Part shown: piece after piece, positions 45,844-56,132 of the stretch
How the letters are laid out: the number at the start of each line of letters is the position of its first letter
Numbering within the stretch: the first letter of the stretch is position 1
The notes under the pieces: generated by a model
What the model was told of the DNA's origin: nothing
The model's input: only the letters and a program-made list of their open reading frames with translations
Database searches by the model: none
Position numbers and translations under genes: made by a program
Source: Immersiella caudata
Lineage: Eukaryota > Ascomycota > Sordariomycetes > Sordariales > Lasiosphaeriaceae
Length of the DNA: 64,000 nt
Assembly (NCBI GenBank): GCA_030512335.1
Contig: JAULSU010000004.1
Span: 5,766,001 to 5,830,000 of the forward strand
Direction of reading: 5' to 3'

Positions 45844-46425
45844 AGCTTACTCCGGACAGCCTCTCATGAACGATAGATACGACCTTTCACTTCTTCCCTA
45901 TCATTGCGCTGCGTTCTCTTCTTTTCTTCTTCGCCCCCCTCCCTTTTTTCCCTGTCTTGACTGCTCACTTGGCAGTTCAGAATTATACTTTACTTAGATA
46001 CCCACCCTCCTTGCTGGGTACGTACGGGATGGGTATTTCGGTTTTTACGATGGTCGGTATCAGATCACACGATGAGAATGAACAACGTTGAGGTGTAGGG
46101 GTATACACTGGGCCACAGCACGAGTACATGCGTTGGTTTGCAGGGCGGTTGCAATGGAAGGATTGAGCTTGTTTTACGGCATTGGATTGAGCTCATGGTT
46201 GGCTTTGTGGGTATCATACAATACAACAAAGACTGAACATATCTTTTGACTAGGTTTCGCTGCCCAACTCGGAGTGACTGATGATTTGCGCCTCCATGGT
46301 TTCTTGCCTAGATATAAACTGTCCTAACAATGGTGATGTCTGGCAGGTGACAAGGATCCTGCCCCTTCCCATCGTGTTTATACCTCCAAACAGAACGGCT
46401 TTGCAACTTGGTTTAGGCTTGGTAT

Positions 46426-46458
46426 GAACTTGGTTCGAACCTGGTTCGAAGTAGGTTG
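46426..46458 (+). repeat. Three 11-nt tandem units
   Basis: GAACTTGGTTC, GAACCTGGTTC, GAAGTAGGTTG in a row. The word GGTTCGAACCT formed at the first junction matches the pol III B-box consensus, but I find no tRNA structure around it. Confidence 0.75.
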
Positions 46459-46727
46459 AGTTATGCGGCGCGATATGGTGTTATTGCATACCGCCTGCGT
46501 CTGTTGCTCAAGTAGTGTTAAAACAACGATTCCGTTTAGCCTTACTTTCGTGAGGTAGACCGGGGCTCAGCATAGGTAACTCGAGGTTGGACCCTTCCGA
46601 GTGTCATCATGACTGCCTGACTTTGGACGTTTCGACTCCATCGCAAAATCGGATATGGTTTGAAGATGTGCTCAATTGTGTTCATCCTCATCCAATTCGG
46701 TCCGAGGAGTATCCTGTCCGGGAGAGT

Positions 46728-46752
46728 CGTCAAAAGGGGGCCCCTTTTGACG
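46728..46752. repeat. Perfect 12-bp inverted repeat with a 1-nt centre
   Basis: CGTCAAAAGGGG, a single G, then the exact reverse complement. It contains AGGGG and its complement CCCCT back to back. Confidence 0.92.
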
Positions 46753-47169
46753 TATCCAACGACAAACGTCATAGAGCAAGACTGAGTTGGATTCTGAACG
46801 CCATCGATTGTGTCTCCATGTTGGTATCTATAAACTTGCATCGCCGTCTAACAGAGCCCGATATCCAATGACAGGTAGGTAAATGACCCAATCATCAATG
46901 TGTAGCCATCATGCCCAGCCCAGAACCCAGTCGTGGAAGCCAGAGCATTCGTCAAAGAAGTCGTTTCATCCTTGAAGTATCATAGAGGTCATGAAGTGTA
47001 AAAAGAAAACGATCAAAAAAACAACAAGAAAAGCCACAACTCTCCCGGCCGCTGTCAGCCGACTGGGAGGGGAATATGCACGAACAACACCAAAGTGATG
47101 ACCCGCCCTAGAACGCAAGTTTTGAAACTCGGAAATTGTCATGCATCTCGCTTCCACCTGTCAGCAACC

Positions 47170-49462
47170 TCAGCGACCGCCGTAGTCACTGGCGTATCCC
47201 ATATCCCCAAAGTTCTCCTGAAGCCCACCCGGACCAAAGCCCGTTCCTGGCCCGCTGACATAGCCACCGTCATCTCCGTCATCGTAGTCGCTTGCGTCGA
47301 AGCTGCTTCTGCCGCTCATGTCCTCGTCTACGCCGCCCATGTTGTCCGCGCCCCAGTTCATCTGCGCCAGGGCAGGATACTGGGCTAACAACGCCTGAGG
47401 CAAGGCGTAGTTGCCACTGGCATCCATGGGATATCCGCCGGTGTTGGGGTCCATACCTGGCGGCATCATCATCCCTGGCGCCTGCATGACCATGCCTTGC
47501 GCATGCGCCTGCTGCATCCGCTGCTCGTTCCATAGCCTCTGGCGCTCGAGCATTTCCTCGTCAAGGAGAGGCTTGATGCAAATACGACCGGCTTCTGAAC
47601 GGAAATGACGACCCAGGGCATCGGCGCGGGCAAACCGACGGCCACAGCCCCACTGGCCGCCGCCCTTGAGGTCGCCCTTGCAGACGAATTTCTTCTCGCC
47701 CGAGTGCAAGCCTTCGTGGCGCTTGCGGTCATGCTGGCGAGCAAAGGCTTTACCGCACACCGTGCATACGAACGGCCTCTCGTCTGTGTGTGTTCGAAGA
47801 TGCGATCGCAGGTTATAGGCCCGAGTGAAGCGCTTGGGGCACAGCGTGCATTGGAAGGTCGCCGGGTGTTTTTGTACCCGCTTCGCACCGCCTGCACCAC
47901 CTTCGCCCTGTGAACCGGGACCATTATAGTCGGGATCCGCCAGGCGAAGCGCAATGGCATTATTCGGGGGAACTGAGGAAGTCGATTGCCGTCTTCTGTT
48001 GGGAGACACTCCGGAACGATCTAAAGGCGAAAGAGAGCGAGATGATTCCCTGCTGTCTGCGCTGAGATGGGGCGAGAGACTTCCCGACCCTAACTGGGGC
48101 CTGATTAGCCCCCCGCCACCGCTGTTGTAGGGATCCGTCACGGCGCGTTGGCGTGAGGGTTTGCGACCTTGAAGTCAAAGAAGTCAGCTGTCTGGCCCGG
48201 CACTACGAATCCCCAGTGGGCAACATACCTCTCGCTGGCGGTATCAATGAGTCTTCGTCGATACCACTCTGCGCCTCGAACCCACTCCTCACCGCGGTCG
48301 GAGCAAAGTCGATATTGATGGACGGGGGGGCTGGCATCTGCCCACCCTGCATATCTGTGACATCTTGCGGAAGCTGGGGAAACGCTTCCTGGGGGTGTTG
48401 CAAGTATGGGGCAGCTCCATAGCTGCTGCTCAAATAAGGATTCGGCTGATGAACTTCAGGAAGCTGTTGCGGTAAGATACGAGGGGAGATAGCGGGGCTG
48501 TGTGATGGGCTTCTGCCGGCGTGGTTCGGTGTGTGAGCGCCGTTGTCCGAGATGCTGAAGTTGCTAATCCCCTGCAGCTCCTGATAAAGCCCAGCGTCTT
48601 GCGGTCTTTGCATGGGGGAATGGCTCTGGCTGATGTTGTCGAATGTGTCGGTGCTGACGAGGTTCGGGGAGGGAGCGGCCGAGGAGACATCGGAGTATTC
48701 CGAGGGCGAGCGCCGGTGCCCCTGGAATTGCGACTGGCTCCAGTCAATCTGTCGCGGCAGGAGAGCATCCTGCGGGCCGAGCGATACGTTCCGCGAATGT
48801 CGCCCGCCGGGCGGGGAGGAGAACTGGTGCTGGTTGAAAGAGGGCGAGTGGTTCGCGGATCCAGGCTGTTGATGCATGTCGGGGCCGAGGAGATGGGGAG
48901 GGGTTGGGCTGTGGTTTGCTTGGGCCATCATGCCCGCGTCGCGACTACCGAGCGGCTGCGGGTTCTCGTGAGCGAAGAGCGGTGCGTTGAATTGCGACTC
49001 TCCGGGTGTCGGAGGGAATATGGTGAAGTCGCCGTCGCCAAAGCTGGGCGCCAAAAGCCCGTTCTGCTGCTGAAAGCCGTCCTGGTTCGTCGCGCCGTAG
49101 ACGGAGGGGTCTTCGGCTTTGAGCTGGTCGGTAAATCCCTGATTAAGGTCAAACGGCGCAGCAGAGTCGGCGAGGCTTGTGGGCACGAAGGACTGCGGGG
49201 CAGATTGCTGGTTGTTCAAGAAGCCGCCGGTATTGGTATTGTAGGCGTCGTAGTCGGGCTGAGTCGTCGGGAACTGCTGTGAGGGGTCGAGCACGCCGAG
49301 GCCGATACCGAGCGAGGAGGATCCGGCTTCATTCGGATTGGGAAAGCGGGCAGGCGATGGCGAGTGCGAGTTCTTTATATGAGGCTGTTGATGCGCGTGT
49401 CCCCCGCCAGCAGATGCGGCCGAGGGCGAGCGCCCACGCGCCTGGGGTTGCTGTTGATCCAT
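47170..49462 (-). CDS. CRZ1: Calcineurin-responsive zinc-finger transcription factor CRZ1
   Basis: Two exons on the minus strand, 49462-48229 and 48167-47170, give 743 residues. The factor is dephosphorylated by calcineurin upon calcium signalling, enters the nucleus and activates ion-homeostasis, cell-wall and stress genes. The N-terminal 500 residues are Gln, Ser and Pro rich with many SP sites, as expected for the phosphorylated regulatory region. PSINID near residue 380 fits the PxIxIT-type calcineurin docking motif. C2H2 fingers start near residue 515: FQCTLCPKRFTRAYNLRSH, then FVCTVCGKAFARQHDRKRH, then a third, atypical finger with a longer spacing (FVCKG...WGCGRRFARADALGRH). The C-terminal tail is acidic and Gly/Met rich. 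I used the ATG at 49462 (MDQQQPQARGRSPSA). The promoter region to AOX is 2.4 kb. Confidence 0.95.
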
Positions 49463-51893
49463 GGCTCGTGGTTGGAGCAGCGCGCTGGACACCCGTACCC
49501 AGCCTGTATGGTGTTTCTGTCTTTAGAAGCGGGACGAGGCACTCTGCCAGTCAGCCTTCCAGGCACCGTGGGAGAGTGGCAGTGCACTGAGGCTGTGCTT
49601 ACGCGAGCCTGTGAGCTGACACCGCTGTGCTGGCAGCGCCCGGGCCACTTCACCGAGAAGCCAGGTCCTGGTCGTCTAAGATGCGACGAAAGATTGTTCG
49701 ATTCGTTACACGACGGCGCTGGGTTGCGTGTTTGTTTGTTTGTTGGAGTTGGGTGTTGTGCGATTGTGGGATGGAGGCAGCTTCGCGGAGGGTCGAGTCC
49801 CAGGGACGGGAGGGGAGGAGGGGTGTTTAGCGTTAGTGAGGAAAGGGCGAAACGCTCCCCCTTTGTTGGCTCCCTTGCGCGCTGGCGGCTGCACACCTTG
49901 ACCTTGGAGCCCGGGCAGGTCAGCTTGGGCAATGCGCGTTTCGGCTCCCCGTTTTTGATCTGGATCCCGTTCCTAGTCGAAGCAAACTGCCTCAGGTGTG
50001 CGTTCGGCGCACAGCTCTCCAACCGGTCGCCGAGACGCCGCCAACCGCGAGCTAGAGCGAGCAATAGTTTTCGTCCTAGTGTAGGCAGGCTGGAAGGTTA
50101 GGTACCTTGAGGCAGTCTTGTTCACGGCTGGACACCTGGCAGGTGGAACGATACTCCTCAGGGGCCACCAAGAGCAGCACTCTGCGAAATCTTGTGGGTT
50201 GCTGGCCTTCTCGCTTGCTTTCCGCTGCCCCGCGTATTCTCACCAACCTCCTGTTTGCGCCCAGAGCCAAGTGCAAGAGCAATGGCAGATGCTAGCTCCC
50301 GCGCAGCTCGGAGCGGGGTAGTAAGCCTGGCACCTCGTTCTCGAATGGGTGCGCTCAGGCGGGGTGTCTTCGGTACCAGTGACAGGCAGTGCCTCAATCG
50401 CGGTTCCGCGGGCGCAAGTGCGATTTTGGTCAAATACGGCCCCCGGGTTCCGGCAGTGTGCCGCAATTGAGTGTTGCTAATGTGAGACGGTAGGTCTGCT
50501 TAGAGATTCGGAAACATGAAGTTGAGCATGTATTGGATAACAATAGAGTTTGTTGCGGTCCTTTCCGGCTCTGATGAGAGCAGGCAGAAGCGTTGGGGTG
50601 GATGCGAGGGGGTGGGGCAAGCGCGTGGGAGACGCCGCGCTCGAAGACCTGACCGAAACGGTGCCCAAAGATTTAAAATTGCTCCAACCTTGTTCCATCC
50701 TCATCAGTGGACGCTCCAGTCCTCGGATTCAAGGCTGGAAGTCTCGCATTTGGTGCCCAGCGCGCCAATCTCGCTCACTCCTCCACCCAGACCGCCCCCC
50801 GAACATTTCCATCGCAACGACGGGATTCTGCCCTGGCGCTTGTCAAATTACCGCGATACCTTGCAACGTAGCCGCCGAGACCTCTCCAAGGAAGCCCTCG
50901 CGAGCTGTCAAGGTTGAGAGGACCGGCCCGGCTGGTTGCATCCGTGGCCGTAAGCCTCTTGCGTATTCCTCTCCAGTGTGTGTACCTTGCGCGCGCCGGG
51001 CTTGTAACCTAGCTGGCGATGTGCGATACGAAGAAGCCCGACATGACCCTTCCTCGGTCACAAAAGGGACAAGAAGGTTACACCCCGGCCTGGCAAAGAA
51101 AGTTTAAAAGGTTAATGTGAATTGTTGGGCTCTTGGCCAGTCCACTATTGCTTTCCGCAGTACTCGGCGAGTCCTCCCGTCACCGGGAGTCCAACACCCG
51201 AGCCTTCAACCCCCCCGTCAGCCCTAAAGTTACTTTCACCAGGTGGACCCCGGAGCTCGCCCCAGTGAGAGCGACAGCCCGACTGCAGCCTTGTTGGGCC
51301 AGGTGAGCCGCGTGGGTTTTCGGCACAATTTGGAAACAACGTTGATGAAGCAACTGGCACACGCCGCGCCCAGGCATATTTTCCGTGCCCAACCTGGATT
51401 AAACGAGACACCACCTCGTTTCTCGAAGACATCTGCCCTTCCGCGTTGCATCAGGTAAAGTGTCGATCGCGTAATCCCCAAGATTGTTTCGGCTGTCCTC
51501 TCGTTGGGCTGCTGACAGGGGGATAATGGGGCTCGTTGTGGCTGTGCTTCTACGCTTCGATGAGGATTCGAAGAAGCACGAATCAAACACGGCTGTCCAC
51601 CGGGCCGCATAACAGCACTTGCAGCAGATCACAAGACTGGCCCGCCAAGCTGGCTGACATCACAATGGTCCGTCCAAGTCATCCGTAAATAACGCTCAAA
51701 TCACGGCTGTTAAATTCAGCCGAAACCTATCGCCCATTTTCCGCCAACACTGGCCGCCATCCGATATACAAAGTATCGACAGAGAAGAGAAGATGAGATG
51801 GTATCTATACCAAAACGCCACACCTATGCCCGATTCTAAATATGCATCGTACCCAAACGCCTGCCCCATGGATGAAAGACTTCAAGTTGGACC
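49463..51893. other. 2.4-kb region upstream of CRZ1 and downstream of AOX
   Basis: No phased coding exons or RNA genes are recognised. Its length is in line with long regulatory leaders of fungal transcription-factor genes, which is an inference. Confidence 0.45.
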
Positions 51894-53052
51894 TCAGCCG
51901 ATAATCTCGGCCCTCTCGTAACCCGTGGGTTTCAGCGCAGGGTTTGGCAAGTGCTTGTGGCCAGTGGCGTCGACCTTGTAGTCGCTGACAAACGGGTTCG
52001 GGTCCTCGTCCTGCTTGAGGTTGCTCAGCGTGTGGTTGACACCGCGATGGACGGCCTCGTCGGCACGGACGTAATAGATCAGGTCCTTCATCGTCCGCTT
52101 GCCCTCGGGTATCCGCCAGTATGCCACGGCGATATCAGGGATCTGAAAGTTCGGGTCCGTCCACTTCGGCACGGCACCCTCCTCGATCTCCTTGATACAC
52201 CGTGTGTAGGTGTGGACAGCCTCCTCCTCGAGGTAGCCGACGAAACGATGCGTGATCTTGGGTGAGACTAGGTAGCTGAGGAACATGGCATTGAAGAAAA
52301 CGCCCTGCGCGCCGAGGATCATCGTCTTCATGAACCACCCGGGCTCGCACATCTTCATAAAGGTGAGAAGGTGCATTCGCTCGTTGTACGACTCCTCGAG
52401 CAGCGTCTCGATCCAGCCGTTGTCGCGCTTGAGGTGGCGAAGGCTACCGAGATGTCTCAACATGCCGGCGACCATGCCAGGAACGCCCGCGATGGACTCG
52501 AGGAAGATGAATCGAATGAGCTGTTTTAGTCAGCCGACGTCCTGACACAGGTTTCCCGGGGGGCGCGTACCCATTGTGCTTCAGTGAGCGGCTCGGCGGA
52601 GAGGGCAGTCGTCGGGTTCTTCTTGTCTACTTGCTGTTTGTTCCGGACGCCGGTCGCAAAATCCATTCCCCATCTAGGCAAGTGTCAGTTTGGTCATGTT
52701 CTTACTGGGCCAAAAGAAGGGGCACATACCGACATAGACGGACCAGCTTCCACGCCAGCAAATCGCTAAGAGTCTCCGGTTTCCGGTGGTCTGGCACCAC
52801 GGCGAGCATCTCTTGCTCTGTGTATCCCGGGTGAGGCCATGTCGGGGGAGTCTGGCGGATATAGCCTGTCTCTTTTGCTGGGAAGAATTCTTTGAGATGG
52901 ACAGCCGGAGTCGTTGAGAACTGCCGGGGCTGCTGGACTGCAGCGGCAAGACGAAGGCCGATGGGATGGCACAATGGCGCTGCTGACCGGCCAAGCCGGA
53001 GGAGCTGGGTCGGCGAGACAAGCCGTATGTTGATAGCTCTGGAAGAGATCAT
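51894..53052 (-). CDS. AOX1: Mitochondrial alternative oxidase
   Basis: Three exons on the minus strand: 53052-52730, 52673-52571 and 52520-51894, giving 350 residues. It is a ubiquinol oxidase of the inner mitochondrial membrane, matrix side, that reduces oxygen to water without proton pumping and bypasses complexes III and IV. The N-terminus (MISSRAINIRLVSPTQLLRL, then QPRQFSTTPAVH) is a typical basic presequence with a likely cleavage region near RQFSTT. The diiron ligands are all present: Glu in IFLESIAGVPG, ExxH in NERMHLLTF, Glu in YLEEEAVHTYT, and ExxH in RADEAVHRGVNH. The join LCR-WGMDFATGVRNK across intron 1 fits the family. A CGG-N7-CGG element lies about 195 bp upstream of the start (see regulatory entry). 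Confidence 0.96.
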
Positions 53053-54131
53053 TGGGGCGTGAATAGAATTCACAATATGGATGTGTATTGATCACGATAT
53101 GGGTCTCCGATATGTTATGTCAGGACATTGGAGAGAGAGGCAAGGCAAACACCACGATGGCCGCCACCGCTCTTATAACACCTTGGGGGCCGGAGAAGCT
53201 TAATCGCGGCTTCAACTGAGTGACAAAAACCAGCAAAGGAACGATCCGGATTCGCCCGTTCCCGGAGCAGTCAGCACGCTGCATTCTCAGGTCGCTCAGG
53301 TCGGGTATGGGATGCGAGCCCTTTGCTGGGCAAAGTGTGGACAGCCGCATCCCCTTTTGTGGATAGGATTGACAATAAAACGGCGTGGTCAGGAGGCAAC
53401 GTGCTCCAACCGCCGCGGAGGAAGGACAAATTGCTTTGTTTCATGAGGCTGTGCCTGTGAATGCTTGTTGTCACACAAACCGTTGGGAGCGAAATCGGGA
53501 ACTTTCGGGTGGGTTGGCCCTCGAGAGGCCCAGGAGCTATTCCGTTGCATTTTCGCGCCTAGCCTGCTGCTGTCATCTGAACAGGTGCAGTGTGACTCAA
53601 AGCCCAGGGGGTAAAAACTTGGAATAATTCATAATAGGCTCTTCGTCCGCGGATTTCTTGGAATGAATTGCGCCGTCGGAGATGCCAGCAGGGCGCCCGG
53701 CGCTGCGGACGAAGCGCTCTTGATCTCTGCATTATGCCTTCCAGAATTCCGGGCCATTTAACTAGTTGCTTGAATAGATGCGGCGGTTGTATGTCCGTGG
53801 CGTCATGGTTTCTGGACTGAGTTGAGACTTTGGGGCACCAGTGAAGCGGCGAAGCCCCACAGCTGGCAACGGGCAGTGGAACTCGCGGCGGCTTTTATCG
53901 CAGGCAACCCGCCAGCACCCACAACCTAAATTGCGGAATCGACCACCGTCATTTTTTCCGTTTCTGCTGCCCAACATCAACCTTACACAAACTCTTTGTC
54001 CCTTGAGCTAGTCAAAGACGAAATTTCTTCCTCTCAACATTCCATCGCTCTCAACGCTCGTGAGATTTGCGCTCGATTTATTCGCTTCTCGAACCCGATC
54101 AACCCCTCCATTGCGATAACGCGACACAATC
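53053..54131. other. Divergent promoter region, AOX / eIF3j
   Basis: About 1.1 kb between divergent starts. It holds the CGG-N7-CGG element at 53246-53258. The part next to eIF3j (53970-54130) is a pyrimidine-rich leader. No gene is seen. Confidence 0.55.
53246..53258 (-). promoter_or_regulatory. CGG-N7-CGG element upstream of AOX, like the alternative oxidase induction motif
   Basis: On the minus strand CGG-GCGAATC-CGG, about 195 bp 5' of the AOX start. In Neurospora crassa, induction of aod-1 depends on a direct repeat of CGG separated by seven bases, bound by the paired zinc-cluster factors AOD2 and AOD5 (established knowledge). Spacing and orientation match here; the functional link is inferred. 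Confidence 0.6.
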
Positions 54132-55343
54132 ATGGCTGGACCGACTAAACGGTGGGGTAAGTTCTCTGCCATTTTGATTTGTGCGCGACCCCACGATCAG
54201 CCACCTGTCACGATATCAACGACCGCATGAGGAACCACGACGCGCGATTGCTCGCTCAGCGTTCTTTTCGGGTCGCGGGTCTCAGGCAATCGCGGTTTTG
54301 CTTGGCCAGATGGACGCGCGAAATTTGAGGGGTCGCGCCATGGCTTACTCACCTGGCAAAATGTGTGCCCATATCCAGTCAGCGGCTAACCGCGCCGCGC
54401 AGAGGAGGAGGAAAGCGATAGCTCGAGCTCCGGCTCTGGCTCCGATTCTCCGGCCCCGACCTCTGCTCCCGTAACGACGCGCAGAAAATTTGACGATGAA
54501 GAGGCCGAAGATAGTGACGTAGGTTTTCACCCCACCATCCCTGAAATTACCCCGCCGACCAACCCCGCTGACGATACCCTCATAGGTCCTCGACTCGTGG
54601 GATGCCGCCGAAGACTCCGAAGTCGAACGCGAAAAAGCAAAGAAGGCCGCCGAGGTCAAGGCTAAGGCTGAAGCTGAGGCTGCTGCCAACAAGAAGTCCA
54701 AGGCCCAGCGCATCGCCGAGCGACAGGCCGAACGCGCCCGGCAACTCGCAGAGGAGGACGAGTCCAGTGACGAGGAGACCGAAGCCCAGAAGCGCGAGCG
54801 CCTCCGGGCCACCGAGAAAGAGTCCGACCTGCGCCACGCTGAGGACCTCTTTAGCGGCATTGGAATCAGCTCTCGCAAGGCTACCAGCGCCGCCAATGCC
54901 GTCCTTCTCGACCCCAACGACCCCAACAGCGCCATCGACTTGGCCGCCCTCCCCGTGTTCAACCCTTCGACAAAGACACAGTTCGAGCTTCTGCGCAATA
55001 CTCTGGTCCCGATTCTGAGCAGCCACTCCAAAAAGGCACACTACTCCCTGTTCCTGCAAGAGTTCTGCAAGCAATTGGCCAAGGATCTCCCAAGCGATCA
55101 GATCAAGAAGGTTGCCAGCACGCTCACGACGCTCAGCAACGAAAAGATGAAGGAGGAGAAGGCAGCTGAGAAGGGTGGAAAGAAGTCCAAGGCAGCCAAG
55201 ACGAAGACCACTCTTGCGGGCGTCGGCCGTCCCACCGCTGCTGCAGACGTTGCCACATACGATGATGCGTTCGGAGAGTAAGTTGCTCGTTCTTCACCAA
55301 GACTCTACGCAGCTAACCCTACCCCAGTGATGACTTCATGTGA
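54132..55343 (+). CDS. HCR1: Translation initiation factor eIF3 subunit J (Hcr1)
   Basis: Four exons: 54132-54156, 54403-54518, 54586-55277 and 55328-55343, giving 282 residues. The first exon is only 25 nt (MAGPTKRW and one base) and is followed by a 246-nt intron; the last codes for just DDFM. The N-terminal region is acidic (EEESDSSSSGSGSDS, then RRKFDDEEAEDSD), followed by VLDSWDAAEDSEVERE, the conserved segment by which eIF3j binds eIF3b. A lysine/alanine-rich coiled coil and the helical core (FNPSTKTQFELLRNTLVPIL) follow. The end, TYDDAFGE-DDDFM, is the family's signature tail. The protein is loosely bound to eIF3, sits near the decoding centre of the 40S subunit and also aids 40S maturation and recycling in yeast. 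Confidence 0.94.
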
Positions 55344-56132
55344 ACGGCTGGTACCAGAACTAGAATACACCCTCCAGACGCCCACCCCCTGCGTTTGGTA
55401 GAACTACAAGAGATTCGTTCCCATTGATGGTTTTGGCACATCTGCCAAATACTAGCACGGATAGATACAACGAGTAGACATGCATCCGGGGCGCCCATGA
55501 TTACGGTCTTCCTGCGGACGGCGAGCGAGCACCGCGCCCTCGATCTTCCGCGCCCAGACTGGGGTTGCAGGAGCGGCGGCGCAGCTAGGATGGGCGCGTC
55601 AGACGTGGGCCAAAAACGGGCAAGGAAGTCGAGGACCAAAATCATGGGCACAGTGGGGAACTGCGTTGGGCCTTGGGAAGGGAATTGGCATTTGCTACTT
55701 AGATCGTACATATGTTTAGACGTTATGGCTTAACCCGCAAAAGGAGGCGTTTCGTATCTGTAGGAGTTTTGAAGTGGTACTGTTGTCAAGTCGTGGTTCC
55801 CGTTGCTCGTCGGTTCCATCTTGGTGAGACATCACAACTGCTCGTAGATGGGATTAATGGGAAGAAGGCAATAGTGACTTGTATGTATTTGTGTTGTCCT
55901 CCCGCTGACTATATGCTACCCCATATATTGTATACCGATAGCTCATTCCCCGAACCAGGACCTAATATTTTTCCCAGCTCCTGTGCCAAACGCCATATTC
56001 CAAGAAGAGCAAACCCGCCGCCGAGGCTAACACCCTCCATTTCCCACCCGGTTTGGTCCGTAAAGTTCATGGATGCCGTAAAATACAGATGATGTCACAG
56101 AGGAGTGAGTACACTATCGAGACGGCCTGTTT
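55344..56132. other. Convergent 3' intergenic region
   Basis: About 790 bases between the 3' ends of eIF3j (+) and MDM31 (-). It is somewhat AT-rich toward the right. Nothing is recognised. Confidence 0.5.

Larger units (their letters stand above)
45844..47169. other. Convergent 3' intergenic region, 1.3 kb, relatively AT-rich
   Basis: Between the 3' ends of the DUF7053-type gene (+) and CRZ1 (-). It holds an 11-nt tandem triplet (46426-46458) that includes a pol III B-box-like word, and a perfect palindrome (46728-46752). No protein gene is seen. Confidence 0.55.
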
